Positions 11,851 to 23,991 of a stretch of DNA of 64,000 nt are shown piece after piece; within the stretch, counting starts at the first letter, position 1; every line of letters starts with the position of its first letter. The position numbers and the translations under genes are program-made. The stretch is from contig NC_088655.1 of NCBI RefSeq assembly GCF_964019385.1, forward strand, positions 24,736,109-24,800,108, read 5' to 3'. The notes below the pieces were generated by a model. It saw only the letters and a list, made by a program, of their open reading frames with translations, was not told the DNA's origin and did no database searches. The stretch comes from Sycon ciliatum. Taxonomy: Eukaryota; Porifera; Calcarea; Leucosolenida; Sycettidae.

Positions 11851-12186
11851 GGACGTTTAGCAATGCGAAAATTCGAACTTTTGGTGGTGGCGATATTTCG
11901 CGAAAATCTATTTCGAAAAAGAAAACTTGTGAGGTTTAGCAATGCGAAACGACTTTTTCTCGAAGCTATTTGAATCTTATAGTACCGTACCGTATATGCA
12001 GCTCAGTCTCAAGCAGGGGGCTGTAAAATTACTACTCCCTGTAGTGTAATGCGTACCGAGAAAAGAGAAAGTTACTTTCGCAAATCACTGCAACTTCGCG
12101 TCCAAGTTTTCGAAGTTTCGACCTTTGTTTCTGTACTCATACCCAGACTCGAATTTTCTTTCGAACTTTCGCATTGCTAAACGTCC
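11851..12186. mobile_element. 336-bp TIR MITE
   Basis: The ends GGACGTTTAGCAATGCGAA and complement are inverted; an internal copy of TTTAGCAATGCGAA sits near 11935. The flanks are TAG on the left and TAA on the right, compatible with a decayed 3-bp duplication. Non-coding. Confidence 0.7.
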
Positions 12187-12387
12187 TAAGTATGTGAAAT
12201 ATTACTACAATAAATGTACGGTGTTATGCATGAGCGCGCCCATTTAAACCTGCCTTATTTGCCATGGCGACCCCCGTAAGTCCACATAACTGGCAGGGCA
12301 GGGTTGGGCCTTTTTCTTTCTTCTCGGATTTATTTTCATGACATGCTCACTGATTTTACTCAAGATTTCTACGCGGAAAAAAATTTA

Positions 12388-12737
12388 AACCTGGCGCGAG
12401 ATACGCACAGAAGTACGTTTGTACGATTTTCTTGACCCGGGTTGATTTCAACCCTCCCCCCAAGGGGAGGGTTGAAATCAAACCCGGTCAAGAAAATCGT
12501 ACAAACGTACTTCTGTGCGTATCTCGCGCCAGGTTTGAACGGCACTGCAGATGCAAATTTCGCGCGAACGGATTCACGTGACCATACAGGACTGTAGAAG
12601 TGGACTTTTGGCGGCATATCAGTATTTGACCCGGGTCAACTGTCTTCATGTAAACGCTCACCTCTTTTGTCTATCGTACAGACTTTCAACCCGGGCTGAA
12701 CTCGACCCGGGTTGAAATTTCTCATGTAAACACAGCC
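12388..12737. mobile_element. Harbinger-like MITE, family H, rearranged copy 2
   Basis: The right half ends with GTAAACACAGCC followed by TAA, as in the other family members. The left half is replaced by an inverted copy of the interior: 12388-12455 and 12470-12535 are reverse complements around CCCTCCCC. The element has lost its left TIR and formed a new internal foldback. Confidence 0.75.
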
Positions 12738-12804
12738 TAAGCTGGGCACGCATATTATGTGTATAGCCCGACTATGTACACTAGAAAGGGATGTAATTAG
12801 ATCA

Positions 12805-13500
12805 AATGGGAGGTATATTATGTATCAGATTGCAACGACCAGGAGGCCCAAAGTAGTGGCTGCAAATGACCGATATCCGTCACTTGCAGCTCTGCATCAG
12901 AGACCTGTAGCTGGCCTGAAGAGTTGTAAAATTACGCCTTCGTAGCCGGGCGAGTCAGAGCGAGGGCGATTCACGGCTTGGTCAAAAAACTGTCGGCCTG
13001 GAACGTAAACGTCGATCTCCTGACACAGTTCACCTGGTTCACACGCCTGACTTGGCATGCTGCCTTGCGTGAAAGGAACATTTTTCCGAAAGCAAGCTTC
13101 TTCTCCAAAATTCGAAATTTCCTTCCAAAAATGCCGTCGTCCTTGACCTCGAAGCTGAATGTTGTTAGGATAGAAAATTAGCGAAGATGTAGCCGACCCA
13201 TTCTGGCAAGCCGTGTGCCCTCTGGATATGCAGTTGTTCGCCATGGTCAACAATCTTCTTCTCCTTCGTTCGTACTTTCACTTTCCTGACCACGAATACA
13301 AGCGGTACCCATGCTCAGGTTAGTGTTTATTTGTCTGTCTATGCACATACATGTAATACAATGTACTGTTCGTGCTGCAGGCACTGGCCGATCATGGAAA
13401 TAGAGGAAGCAGCCAGCTTTCTTTGAATTCTCGTGCTTTCAACAAAAAATATGTACACACTTTCCTTGGCTCCTCTTTCCCACCGCCACCATGCATGCAC
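12805..13500. repeat. block C of inverted duplication, copy 1
   Basis: It matches 25471-26165 on the opposite strand at about 98-99% over the part compared base by base. This is far closer than block B copies. Both copies keep a 115-codon open frame (see next entry) and a second short frame near 13400-13500. Confidence 0.85.
12897..13244 (-). CDS. unrecognised 115-aa ORF, kept in both block C copies
   Basis: Starts at ATG (MANNCISRGHTACQNG) and ends ...FRPATGL. The other copy (25726-26073, +) differs at four bases: three change the residue (R/Q, S/G, E/Q) and one is silent. That pattern gives no sign of purifying selection. No known domain was recognised; there are several cysteines but no signal peptide. 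It could be an exon of a duplicated gene, part of a mobile element, or chance. Confidence 0.3.
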   Translation of the reverse strand: MANNCISRGHTACQNGSATSSLIFYPNNIQLRGQGRRHFWKEISNFGEEACFRKNVPFTQGSMPSQACEPGELCQEIDVYVPGRQFFDQAVNRPRSDSPGYEGVILQLFRPATGL

Positions 13501-13539
13501 AATCGAGCTTGCTTTAATGCCCTGCAGTGCAGAATGCTC

Positions 13540-13975
13540 CCACCACCGCAACTACCACCGCCGCCACCACTACCAGCAGCAGCAGCAGCAGCACCACCAC
13601 CACCACCACCACCACCACCACCACCACCACCACCACTGTGACCACCACCACCACCACCACTGTGACCACCACCACCACCACTGTGACCACCACCACCACC
13701 ACACCACCACCACCACCACCACCACCACCACCACCACCACCACCACCACCACCTCCACCACCACCACCACCACCACCACCACCACCACCACACTACCATC
13801 ACTATAGAAGCATTGTCGTGCACGGCACGTCTGCAAGAGAAAATAATAGTACGCCAGTGTGGAAATGCCCTGCAGTGCAGTATGCTCCCGCCACCACCAC
13901 CACCACCACCACCACCACCACCACCACCACCACCACCACCACCACCACCACCACCACCACCACTATGGAAGCATT
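13540..13975. repeat. CCA/CAC trinucleotide microsatellite with duplicated flanks
   Basis: Long CCA runs at about 13590-13793 and 13889-13963 are broken by TGTGAC interruptions. The sequence around them is also duplicated: TGCCCTGCAGTGCAG occurs at 13518 and 13866, and GAAGCATTGTC at about 13807 and 13968. The unit is therefore a roughly 350-bp tandem duplication carrying a microsatellite. Long reading frames here are repeat artefacts. Confidence 0.9.
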
Positions 13976-15227
13976 GTCACGCACTGTACATCGATCCACA
14001 AGAGAAAATATGCCAGTGACTTACTAGCACCTCCATGCTGCATGCGGACCTGGACACAGAACTGTTCCCTCTGCAGGAAAGGGGGCGGGGTGTATTTCAT
14101 TGTCCCTGCTTGAAGTAATAATGACTACATGACAAGATGTCCAGCTAACTTTGCCAGTAACGAACGACCCTTGATCGGGCATGAGAAAAGTGTTGCTATT
14201 TGGGAGTTGGCGTCATTCGCGGGGTTGAAAATATACGGCTATATCGTTACTAGGTCTGAAGATAGTCTCACTATCCGTGGGTTGTTATACCCGTGGTTGA
14301 CTGCAGATACGTTTGGATTATTCTATGAGTATGTGAAGGGTATACGTTAAATATTTTCCTGAGGACATAGCACGAGGAAATTATGGGGAATGCAGTACAT
14401 GTATAGAATGGTGCAATCCATTTATCCCAGGGCACTTTCCCAAGACTCCTTCCAATATTCACTCTTGGCGCGACCCATGTGAACTGAGCGGGGTGTATCG
14501 TTGAATATACCCCTCTCAGAACGTCTACTGATTGCCTGAAATCGCCCAAATCATACCGTGCCATGGATCAATGCATGTCAGGAAGTCGTAGCACCCAAGG
14601 AAGCAACACGAGATCATGATACCCAAAATGATGTACTGTAAAAGCGGAAATTTTCAGTGGTGTTTTATTTTCGGTAACTTCGGTGCCGACAATTTTTACC
14701 GAAAAAAGGCACCGAAAATTTTCGGTACTACTTAGTAGTGCTAGCACCCTTACCTGGAAAGCGGGTATTACCGAAAATTTCCCTCCACCGAACCACCGAT
14801 TTTGGAGAATTCCGAAAATATTACACCATCAAAAATGTCTGCTTTTACAGTACACAGATTGGATCCATGGAGATTCTACATGATCCGTGGTTTATGCAAC
14901 TCGTGATCACGGACTTGACCCACTGGCCCCAAGCATGGGTCAGTCAAGCGATGCTATATGCGTATGTATCGCACTTGCCCCTAAGGCAGTAAGGGCAACT
15001 GTCACTGGCAGCCCGGGGTTGAACCCACATTATTAATTTTTGAAATTTTCTAGGGTGACACGAAAAGCTTCACGCACTGGGTGGTCACTCTCTATTCATG
15101 TATACCACTCTGCCAATAGTGCATAGAGCTCTCTTTTGAGCTGCCCAGCTGGCCCTCGTTATGATTTAGGCTGAAAGTCTACCGTGCCGTCTCCCTTATT
15201 ATTATTTATGCTATGACTCCATAATGC
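13976..15227. other. unassigned stretch with a short foldback
   Basis: No gene or known element was recognised. An inverted repeat at about 14655-14735 uses CACCGAAAATTTTCGGTA-type arms, and related CCGAAAATT words recur to 14800. A B-box-like GGGGTTGAACCC occurs at 15015. Confidence 0.4.
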
Positions 15228-15234
15228 ATATTAT

Positions 15235-15524
15235 CAAGAGTACATAACCCCCCAGAGTGTGCAACGCCGATCCAGCTCTGCATAGGGTCTTGGTCGAGCG
15301 GAATCGGATCTTCTGATGTCATGCGTACACTCCACACCAGCTCAAGGCCGGTCTCGAGGCAGGGCACCATTGTTTTTGATCCAAGAGTACCCGCGACTCC
15401 CCGGGTTCCCCTCAGATGTGCACGGTATTATGACGCAAAGATCCGATTCCGCTCGACCAAGACCCTATACCTGTATACAGAGCTGGATCAGGCGTTGCAC
15501 ACTCTGGGGGGTTATGTACTCTTG
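15235..15524. mobile_element. CAAGAG-family element, 290 bp, 7-bp duplication
   Basis: Ends CAAGAGTACATAACCCCCCA and complement, with arms of about 80 bp including CAGAGTGTGCAACGCC and TCGAGCGGAATCGGATC. ATATTAT flanks both sides exactly (15228-15234, 15525-15531). The centre is unrelated, non-coding sequence. It shares its tips and the CAGAGTGTGCA subterminal motif with 32036-32296 and 49154-49936. Confidence 0.85.
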
Positions 15525-15531
15525 ATATTAT

Positions 15532-16203
15532 GTACAGAAGAAAAAATTCCGGGGCTCCGTTGATGAAATTCTGTTTTGTCAAGTGGGCATTTTTGCTTAT
15601 TGTGAATGGCGTGTAGTGCCATAGTACAGTTCCTTTTGCTACGTAACGTTTGCACAAGTCACGTTTCAGCAATTGAACTAGGAAGATCTATGTCTCTGAT
15701 CTTGTCATTTGGCCCGGCTGGTACTGTGCATTAACAACCATTGTCAGGCACCCTCGAAAGACCAACAGCGATGAGTTCATGACCCAAGCATTATTTGGGC
15801 CGTTAAGTTGACTAAACGGGAGTGTAGCAAGCTTTGATCGGCGTACTTCCTTCCGTACGTAGTGAAATGTTGTCCGAGCTGAATAGATTCTATCTCCTGC
15901 GGTTTAGTACAATAGTTCCACACCTAATACTGTAGATTCGACGTCTCCAAGAAAAATCTCCATGGAGACTGGAAACTATAGCAGATCATAAATGATGCAG
16001 CAGCTCAGCTGATTCCTCAGCTCGTGTCTAGGTTCATGTACTTTGGTAAACGTGTTGTGGCAGACTCCATGTGCAAAGCTGCATACTCTTGGGGGTTATT
16101 GATTCTTGCTTATAATTCATGCATAGATATGAACATCATAATAATTGAATGTTGGCAAGACCCAACAAGGTGTCCCTTAGATCAGATCTTCACAAAATGC
16201 ACA
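15532..16203. other. unassigned sequence
   Basis: No gene, repeat or element was recognised here. CTCTTGGGGGTTATTG near 16086 resembles a fragment of a CAAGAG-family right end but lacks a partner. Confidence 0.4.
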
Positions 16204-16205
16204 TA

Positions 16206-16419
16206 CTGTAAGACATGTATATATAACGAGGAAGCAAATCTAACGTTTTAACGGATGACTTTTCTTCGTTATAATAGATCCATTGAGGCCGTACTGCTTC
16301 ATATATGCTGTGTGTGGATATGGCAGAATACTGCAAGATTGTTAACATACCTTCTCGTTAACCTATGAATTTTGGACAATCGTTAAATGTGCGACTCGTT
16401 ATAATAACATGTCTTACAG
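16206..16419. mobile_element. Tc1/mariner-like MITE (TA flanks)
   Basis: The inverted ends CTGTAAGACATGT... followed by ATATAACGAG on the left and CTCGTTATAATAAC on the right are flanked by TA on both sides. The 214-bp length, TA target and lack of coding sequence fit a mariner-type MITE. Confidence 0.65.
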
Positions 16420-16858
16420 TACATCTTGAAAAGCCGTATTTTGGTTTCACATACACGTCTCATTTCTATCACAGAGATCAGCAGCCATGGGCCATTGGTG
16501 GCAATACTGGTAGGAGTCGCCCGAGGCTTAGCCAATAATTTCCGTTCTATACCCAATATACATACCCGAACTGGGCACAAATCTATCCCATTCCTTGGTG
16601 CTGACCCCTTTGATGCGCCCCCGAATCCCTTAGCATTATTAGTACCTCCAATTCATTTCATCATCAGCTCACCGCATGCTCAGTACTGTGTTGTAAAGTA
16701 TGCAAATTTTCGACGCTTTTAAATTGCAGCCTCCCCAGGGCAAAAACACATCTCGGCCACATTGAAATTTCAGCCTGTACTGCTGATGCCTGTATGCACT
16801 GTCACGTTGAACCTTGCAAAACGAATTTTAGGCTACAAATACCCAGTAAATAAAAGGG
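16420..16858. other. unassigned sequence
   Basis: No gene or repeat was recognised. AGTAAATAAAAGGGG at 16847 is repeated at 17046, so the hairpin that follows lies between two copies of this word. Confidence 0.4.
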
Positions 16859-17004
16859 GAGAAGGCACTGAACGAAGCGTCAACCTACGAATACAACCTC
16901 AGTGCAACAACGTGCTCTTTCTCTTTCTGCTTGTGTAAGCAGAAAGAGCATGTTGTTACACTGAGGTTGTATTCGTAGGTTGACAGTTCGTTCAGTGCCT
17001 TCTC
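16859..17004. repeat. near-perfect 146-bp hairpin
   Basis: Arms 16859-16931 and 16936-17004 are almost fully complementary, with a tiny loop around TTGTGT. The arms contain CTACGAATACAACCTCAGTG. It could be a MITE reduced to its arms or a source of hairpin RNA; the sequence alone cannot tell. Confidence 0.8.
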
Positions 17005-17046
17005 ACCTTGGGTTACGTAATCTTGTTACCTTTTGCGTTTCCTCTA

Positions 17047-17189
17047 GTAAATAAAAGGGGGGTTGTCAAATGACAACCGCTCTATTCAGTTGCTATTCAC
17101 TCCTGGCGCATGCGCTGGACGAAAAATTCTTTTATTAGTGATGTCGAAAAAGTATGCGGTTGTCAGTTGACAAACCTCCTTTTATTTAC
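17047..17189. mobile_element. 143-bp foldback element
   Basis: Inverted ends GTAAATAAAAGG and complement, then GGTTGTCAAATGACAACCGC and its near-complement. A related segment with a flipped centre lies at 40050-40172, and homology continues past the right end (GATGTCCACCACTTTC). Confidence 0.75.
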
Positions 17190-17222
17190 AATTCAGTTGC
17201 TTGATGTCCACCACTTTCCGAA

Positions 17223-18811
17223 TTAAAAATGCACAGGCCGATAATAGCCGAAAATAAAATATGCGCCGAATATGCAGTACCTTGCGCACTCTGTTAGAAG
17301 ACATTAGGGCTACTGGGAATGAATGCCCAAGTAAAATGATGAAGTACAGTAATACAATACTATAGGGAGTGCATTTGCCATGAATGCACCAAGCCAACTC
17401 TCCTATACAAACAGTATAGTGTTGCTGCCAAAAATATGATTAGCTAAAGTTGCCTTTTTGCATTATTATGGTTGAACTTTTTTTTCCTGTAGCCTCATTC
17501 CCATGCTGTGGATTTAATCACGAAATTTGTTAGCAAGACGAAGAGGTTTTATGTGAGCTTACTGTTATTCTACCTGCACTTGCTTTTATCTTTTTTGTGC
17601 AGGACTCTGAGAAGCTGGAGGGACCCCACAAACCTCAAGCATTGAGGATACAACTTTTAACCAAGAACCAGGCAACATGATGTGCATGTATCACGTTCGC
17701 TGTGATTGCATCGTTTCAGGGTACACTGACAACATACTAGTACTAGTAACTAGTCCTTGATTAGCAGCAGTGGCCTGAATTATTGCCTGGCCGCTATTCA
17801 TATAATCCTTTGGTGCTTACTCATCGCCTTGTTTTGTCTCTAAAATGGCGTATGGGTGTTCCGAGGCTTGTAATATTTGCTCAAGCCGCGCATTGGCATT
17901 GGTGTATGTCGGTAAATGCCAGCCACTGCTGCCTAGCTCAACATGTTTTGTATGATGTAGAATGCGCTCTGTGTATCTACAATCGAGTGACCTGCTTGTG
18001 TGGGCCAACTGCAACTACACCAACAGTTGCACTAGTATGTGCACTGTGCTGGCACAGTGTATCATACTCAGTCTTGTCACTTCTTCTCCCACGTTTACTG
18101 TATTGTTTAATTCACTGTACACATCTTGCCCAGCTCCTCTAAGGCCACACAGAATTAGTTTGTTGTTTTGGGCCACTACACTCAGCTGGTGTAAGGTTGG
18201 TCTGCTTCTCTCTTCCTTCTCTTTGACGTGTCCAGCCAATCATTCATGTCAAGCTTTGCATAACTTAGATCACTGTATAATATACAGTCACCTGGCTGGA
18301 AACGTCCATGCCTGCAAAATCGCATCTTTCTTGAGGGACCCCATTTTATAGAGTGGACGACATTCACTTTCCTGATAGACTCACCTCAGATGTTGGTATT
18401 GTACCCATCCCTGATTTGTACATGCACCACGTTTTTGGCAACTCCGAACAGTGAGAATGTCTGCTGTGGATAGTTCTCATGCTTTAAACTCATTCCTAAA
18501 TTGAATGTAAACAAGTACAGTATAATACCACCAAAATGTAGTTCATTACAAGTCGTCGATTATGATCCTTTGTTGAGACGAAAGCTTCGGGACCTGGGAG
18601 TACTTGTGACATACCCATATCATATTCTCTCAGGTTCTGAAGCTGTGTGCTGTGTGCCAGGGGTTATGGCGATCGAGTGCATGTATGTTCGGATAAGGGC
18701 GTGGGAAAACACTCATCTTAAACATACTCATTTCCTCATGCATACTTTCATTTCTCATTCTTTTTGGCACACACTCCAGCTCCTCGAAATTATCATGGGA
18801 TGCATGTTGAT
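17223..18811. other. unassigned unique sequence
   Basis: No homology was recognised on either strand. The longest frame is 129 codons at 17962-18351 (+), with no recognisable domain; a hydrophobic bias alone does not support a gene. No repeats shared with the rest of the window were seen. Confidence 0.4.
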
Positions 18812-19139
18812 GACAGCCTGAGCAGTTCGGACAATCAATCATTCGGATAATCGGCATTCTATATTACTACAGTTGTAGTAGCTGTATTTCATGTACAGTA
18901 CTACAGTAGAGTCGGGCGCCAAAGAACGTGTTGCCCAAGAATGTCCAGCCTGAAATGCTAAGAACGCCACCGCCTTAAGTTTAAAAGAATGGCGGTGTTG
19001 GTTTTCCGGCAGCTTTCGGGATACATAATAATATGATCCAAACATGATTGTTTCTAAGAACATGCTACAAGAGCGCAGCCGGATTGCTGAAAAATACGAA
19101 CACCCAAGGCTAACCTCTGGGACACAACGTTCTTGGACG
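18812..19139. repeat. 328-bp direct repeat, copy 2
   Basis: Same as 1-328 in sequence and orientation. The left flank here is TGCATGTTGAT; the right flank diverges after CTTGGACG, here followed by CTCTACTCTACTGTAG. Confidence 0.85.
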
Positions 19140-20309
19140 CTCTACTCTACTGTAGTATGGAAGAACGCTCTTCGGCAGGGATGTTACATGTTAGAAATCA
19201 TGCGTACAAGATGCCTATTTAAGTCTGCTCTTCTTTTATGACAAGCTTTGGCATGCATGCAGCTCTTAAAATTAATCCCAAAGGTGGAGTGCAATGACAT
19301 GTTTAATAAGTCCCAAAGGCGGAGTGCAATGACATGCATTTGGAACCGTGATCACTAAAATCCTGCGCTTAATTCTAAGATTTAGAACTATAAGTGATGT
19401 TGCACACCCAAGAACGTCGTTCCGAGGGCCTAGGTCGGGGGCGTTCGTGGAAGAACATCATGCTGGATTGTAGATAAACTACTGTATATAACCCGCATGT
19501 GTGTGATAACAAAAGCTGCGGTACAGTGCGGAGAAACTAGTATAACATACTAATATCACCAGTAGGTTTTCTAAACTTCTTGTTCTATACTGGAGAATAT
19601 TCCAGCGAGTGAATCCAGAGCAAGTGCTATGGAAATGGACTAGCGAGAGCTCACAATAGCCAGACAGACCCACGAGTCCTTTCTTGAACCGAACAATAAT
19701 CATCTATGGCATTCAACATGCAGTTTGGGAAGCCATGCAGTCCTGGGACAAATATCCAAATGCATTCTTGTCTCCAGACCAAACAACGATTGTTATCATA
19801 CTTAACAATTTCCAACTCTACGACCACCATGCCAGCTCAAGCAGAAAGAAGCAAAGGAAGACGGAGATTTCTACTTGTGCAGCCATTCAGGGAGGAGCAC
19901 GAAGGCTGTTTTAACATTACATGATTCAACTGTGCACGCACTTTCCAAAAGTGTACTTATCACATACCACGTGAACTCTTAGGCTGTTTGCAGTGCGATA
20001 TACTTACATGTGCATGCCCTTGCCGCACATTCACACTCCAGTACAAAACATAATTATGCAAATATGTAATGCACATAATGTAACATTCTACGCTTGAAAG
20101 CAGATCAGCATTCGAACTTTTTCATTGCCTTCAGGCTGCAACAGCATATTGCAAGAGGGCACAATGGCCCCACCCAACATCTTCCCGTGAACACCATCGG
20201 CCATGGCAGTACAGACCATCTGACATCACTCACACCACCCACATGGAAGAGAAGCAATGTTGATACTTCATAGTTAACACGTTACAAATACTACTGAGAG
20301 TGCATATAG
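19140..20309. other. unassigned sequence with a short tandem duplication
   Basis: GGAGTGCAATGACATG preceded by TCCCAAAGG is tandemly duplicated at about 19277-19338. Otherwise no gene or element was recognised. Confidence 0.4.
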
Positions 20310-21370
20310 GCAGTACACCAGGTTCAGGATGCATTGATCCATTCTTCTGCTTCAACTACCTTAGCTGCTCATTTGATCTATGGCTATGCATGCTGTCATC
20401 AGCGAGCCACATCATTTCGAAAGACTGATGACGGAGAGATCATTGTGCGTGTGTAGTCACAATACTATCAGAGAAATACGTTTGGCTAATATAGGAATAC
20501 TGTGGACAAAATCGTACACAATAACCTGCCTTGAAGCAAATCTCAGAAAGAAAGCGCTGTGCAGATGCATGTCAGCCGCTTCAGATTCAGTCACTTCGTG
20601 AGATCCAATATTCTTCCAACTGTACTGTTCAGCCTTCGGTGATCCACAGAGACAGACAAACAATCTGTTCCGTCCTTCCACATGAGACACAGAGAGGGAA
20701 CATGTTCCAGTTCATTCCAGTATGAAGGTGGCGGAAACAGGCAATGAAAGTCATCGTTGGGCCAACATGACCAGCCTTCAGACATGCGTTCTCAGAGACC
20801 TTCGCTCATCATAATGGTATTCACCCTTGGCTACAATCCTGCAAAACACGTGAAAAGATTGCAGCAAAACAAACTGAATGTTATAAAGAAGCAATTTAGG
20901 AAAACTATGCCTATCGTATTTGTAGTACAGTGAAGCTAAGATACAACACCCAGGCAAACTTGATAATATCCGATGAATTAGCATGCCTGGTCATGGCATA
21001 CCGGGTACAAAATATGCAACCAGCATAACGTTTCCACCAGTATTGATAATCTATCGTAACGTTATTATCAAACTACATAACTGCTAAGAATGTGCAACTA
21101 CTAACATAAGGTACGATCGGCTTCGAAATCCAATGATTATGAGCAAGCGCGCATATATTTCTACATGTGCCATGTAGATAGAGTGTTTCATCAGGTTCAG
21201 TAGGCATGGATCCACAGTTCATTGTTCTGCTTCAACTACCGTAGCTGTGATGTACAAGTTTTGATCTCTGGCTATGCATGATGGTATTAGTGAGCCCAAT
21301 GGCCTACAAAAGCCGAAGTGATGAAACTTTCTGCCGTGGGCAGAGGGATCATCGAGTTGCCCACTCTTGG
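20310..21370. repeat. diverged direct repeat pair (~130 bp)
   Basis: About 20318-20455 and 21190-21370 share CAGGTTCAG, TTCTGCTTCAACTACC, TAGCTG, GGCTATGCATG and TCATCAGCGAGCC-like words in order. The identity is perhaps 65-70%. The intervening 700 bp is unassigned. Confidence 0.6.
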
Positions 21371-22001
21371 TTATGTACTCATGCCATGACCAACTATCAG
21401 TGCACAAGTACTGCTACGCCCTCACTATGATCCATTGCAACAATATCACCAGGCACATGCATGCTACTGCACCCATTAAACCAAGAGTCGCAAATAGGAA
21501 AATCTTTGCTGTGAACCACAGCTATAAGGTGCTTTGAGTCCAGTTTTGTGGGAAAGTTGCACTGCACGATGCACAATACCACATTGAGCGAAATTCTTTT
21601 TTTTCACATAGCGTGAAGTGTCTCTCGAGAAATGCAATGCACAATGCATAGCACATCGCAGAAAAATCTTGTATTGCACCTGCAGTCTAAAACTACTTGC
21701 CAGCCAGAGCTCTTGAGTCACATGCACCAGCATGCAGGAAGTGATGCCCATCACGTGTCACCCAACCTTGAAGTGGAGCTAGACTCAATTTCCCGTGATA
21801 CGACCTGTGATGGAGCTGGAACAACCAGCGATGCAAGTTTGCAGTCCAATTATTTGAAACTGGCCCGCTATGTTGCTGAGAACGTACTCAAGGCAACATT
21901 TGAGAAATTACCTTTCGAAAAAATGTTCGGTACAAACCTGGCCGGATATTGTTTAAACTTTACGGTCTGTGTGAAGAAAGCAACTATTTTATTGCATAGA
22001 C
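21371..22001. other. unassigned sequence
   Basis: A 162-codon frame at 21632-22120 (+) runs through here (KATFEKLPFEKMFGTNLAGY part), but its end is inside a repeat and no domain is recognisable. I do not call it a gene. Confidence 0.35.
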
Positions 22002-22401
22002 TAAAGCTATCCAGCTTTATCGATAATTTTCACGAAATGAAAGAAGGACCCTCCTCCACCCACCCACCACCCCCCCCCCCCCCGATTGATGTCTGTAATA
22101 TCAGTATTTTTTCGAAATGAAACTCCCCTTGACCCACCCACCAACGAAACTTTTTCTCTTCGTGTAAAAGATCGACAATTATGGACCCGGCATTATCGAT
22201 AATTTTCACGAAATGAAAAGTTGAGTGATGAGTAACTTGTGACCGTCCTCCACCCCCACCTACTCACCCCTCAACGAAAAATAGCTGGAATGGACTAGTG
22301 TTTCAGCTATCAATATTTTTCATTACGAAACCCTTCTTGACCCACCCATGAACGATTTTTTTCTCGTTTCTTGTTAAAGATAGATAATTATGGATGGCCC
22401 C
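22002..22401. mobile_element. Harbinger-like element, GGGGCCGTCC family, divergent tandem pair
   Basis: Two units each carry ATCGATAATTTTCACGAAATG, C-rich CCACCCACC stretches and ACGAAACTTTTTCTC-like words; the second ends GGATGGCCCC followed by TAA. The left end is degraded. It is related to 42742-42986 and 52698-52800. Confidence 0.55.
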
Positions 22402-23052
22402 TAACGTGCCAGGTTCGAATGAATGGACCGTAGAAGATTGTTTGTGATATCACACGATCAGAACAGGTGACAACCAACACTACATGGCTGTATACTTGAT
22501 GTGTTGCATTTACTGGGTGCAACGCAGGGAGTTGTAGCATCTAGGTAGATGGCACAGGCGACTGTAAAGCTAAATGACATGGGGTTCGACCCAGGGGTTC
22601 CTGTTTCAGCCACCCCTGGGGCACCATTGGGCAGATCTATACACGCTCGTACGTGGCATTGCTAATCTGGGCCGTTCTCAGGGTCAGTAGGTCAAGGCCG
22701 TGATTGCAGAGATCACGGAGAACCTCCAAATCCTGACCCAAAATTCTATAAAGTATTGTGTAGTCTCCCTACAGTGTAGGTGCTATGACTCCCTGGCGCG
22801 ATGTACCTGCTGGTAAATAGACAAATTGCAACCAGGCCATAATTTGGATAGAGCAGACGATCCTGTCCTGGACCCTGTTCCACATTCAAAGTATCTAGAC
22901 TCATTATAGTGAGGGAGGAATATTGTGGTACTGACTCCGATTTTCATGCGCTAAGAAATTATCAAGTATATGTAACTGTAAGTGATAATCACTCAAAGTA
23001 CGAAGCTAACAGTAATATTCACTGGTTAGAGGGAAAGGCACAAACGGGAAAG
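22402..23052. other. unassigned, possible SINE debris
   Basis: GGGGTTCGACCC at about 22580 resembles a pol III B box, but no matching A box at proper spacing could be confirmed. No gene was seen. Confidence 0.3.
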
Positions 23053-23190
23053 GTCTGAAGAAAAAATTGACTGTCATCACCAGGATTCGAACCAGGGACC
23101 TTCGCTTGAGGCCAGCGATGCTCTAATCACTGAGCTAAGGTGTAGCCGTCATCCCAGCCGAGATCGTTCAACATTTTCTTCAGACTTCGT
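23053..23190 (-). repeat. tRNA-derived SINE-like element
   Basis: On the minus strand the sequence reads TTAGCTCAGTGATTAGAGC (A-box region) and GGTTCGAATCC (B box), then a tail TCAATTTTTTCTTCAGAC. The anticodon loop lacks U33 and the acceptor stem does not pair, so it is not a working tRNA gene. The same tail occurs in the foldback at 34284-34462. Confidence 0.65.
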
Positions 23191-23202
23191 AACGCACACT
23201 AA

Positions 23203-23991
23203 GGGGGTGATTATATGTGCAGCTCCAGCCCGGGCTGGTCGACAGGCGGGCCAGCCCGCCTGCAACGGGATCTCGGGGTTGTCCACAAATCCACACAAAA
23301 CGTGTTGTGCGTTTACATGGCAAGCGGGCTGGCCCGGCGAGGCGGGATCCCGCCTCGAGGCACCCGGGATCCCGGCTAGGCGGGCCAGAAAAAGCACATA
23401 TAAACAGACCAGCCCGGGCCAGAGTTGTATTATTATGGTGTCGACACTGCGTTCATACTACAAAATAGGTACTTTTACCTTTTGAGGGAAGTTATAAAGA
23501 GGATTCCCGATATTGTCTTGAAAATCTATGAAGCTTTTTGTACAGCAACAAGAAGGACGTGCAGTGAGCACTGTGTATTTGTCGACATGCAGGATTTACA
23601 TTAAAATGGAAGGGGAACTACTTGCAAAATACTTTGATATGGACAGCTAAAAATGTGAAAAACAGGGAAAAGAAACGAGGTGATACAACACACCAAACAT
23701 GTGCCACAGCAAGAAAAGAAATCAGCAGAAGAATAAAATGTGTGAGAAAAAAGTTTTTATGTTTATAACCTGAGTTACAGTGAGTATGGCTTGCAGCCCT
23801 GCGTCTCAGCCCGGGGCAGCACATTACAGTCGTAGTGTGTTTGCTGCATACTCACAACGGGCTGGCGTGTGCTCAGCGCATATAAACTCACTGCGGGCTG
23901 GCGACCAGCCCCGCCTTGCACATGTAAACACCCTTGGCGGGCTGGCCCGCTCGCTCCAGCCCAGGCTGGAGTTGCACATATAAAAGGCCCC
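23203..23991. mobile_element. TIR element, TAA target (Harbinger-like)
   Basis: Inverted ends GGGGG(T)...ATATGTGCAGCTCC then AGCCCGGGCTGG, with GC-rich subterminal GGCGGGCCAGCCCGCC. TAA flanks both sides. It is about 790 bp with no recognisable protein. Confidence 0.7.

Noticed and set aside
13372..14113. Several long open frames of poly-Thr, poly-Pro, poly-His or poly-Val
   Set aside because: They are translations of the CCA/CAC microsatellite in all frames and carry no other sequence.
16086..16110. A further CAAGAG-family element
   Set aside because: CTCTTGGGGGTTATTG is in the wrong orientation for a left end and no paired tip or 7-bp duplication was found.
17783..18351. Two overlapping hydrophobic plus-strand frames
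   Set aside because: No domain, codon pattern or splice context supports a gene.
23078..23160. A tRNA gene on the minus strand
   Set aside because: A and B boxes are present but the anticodon loop lacks U33 and the acceptor stem does not pair; it is better read as a SINE head.
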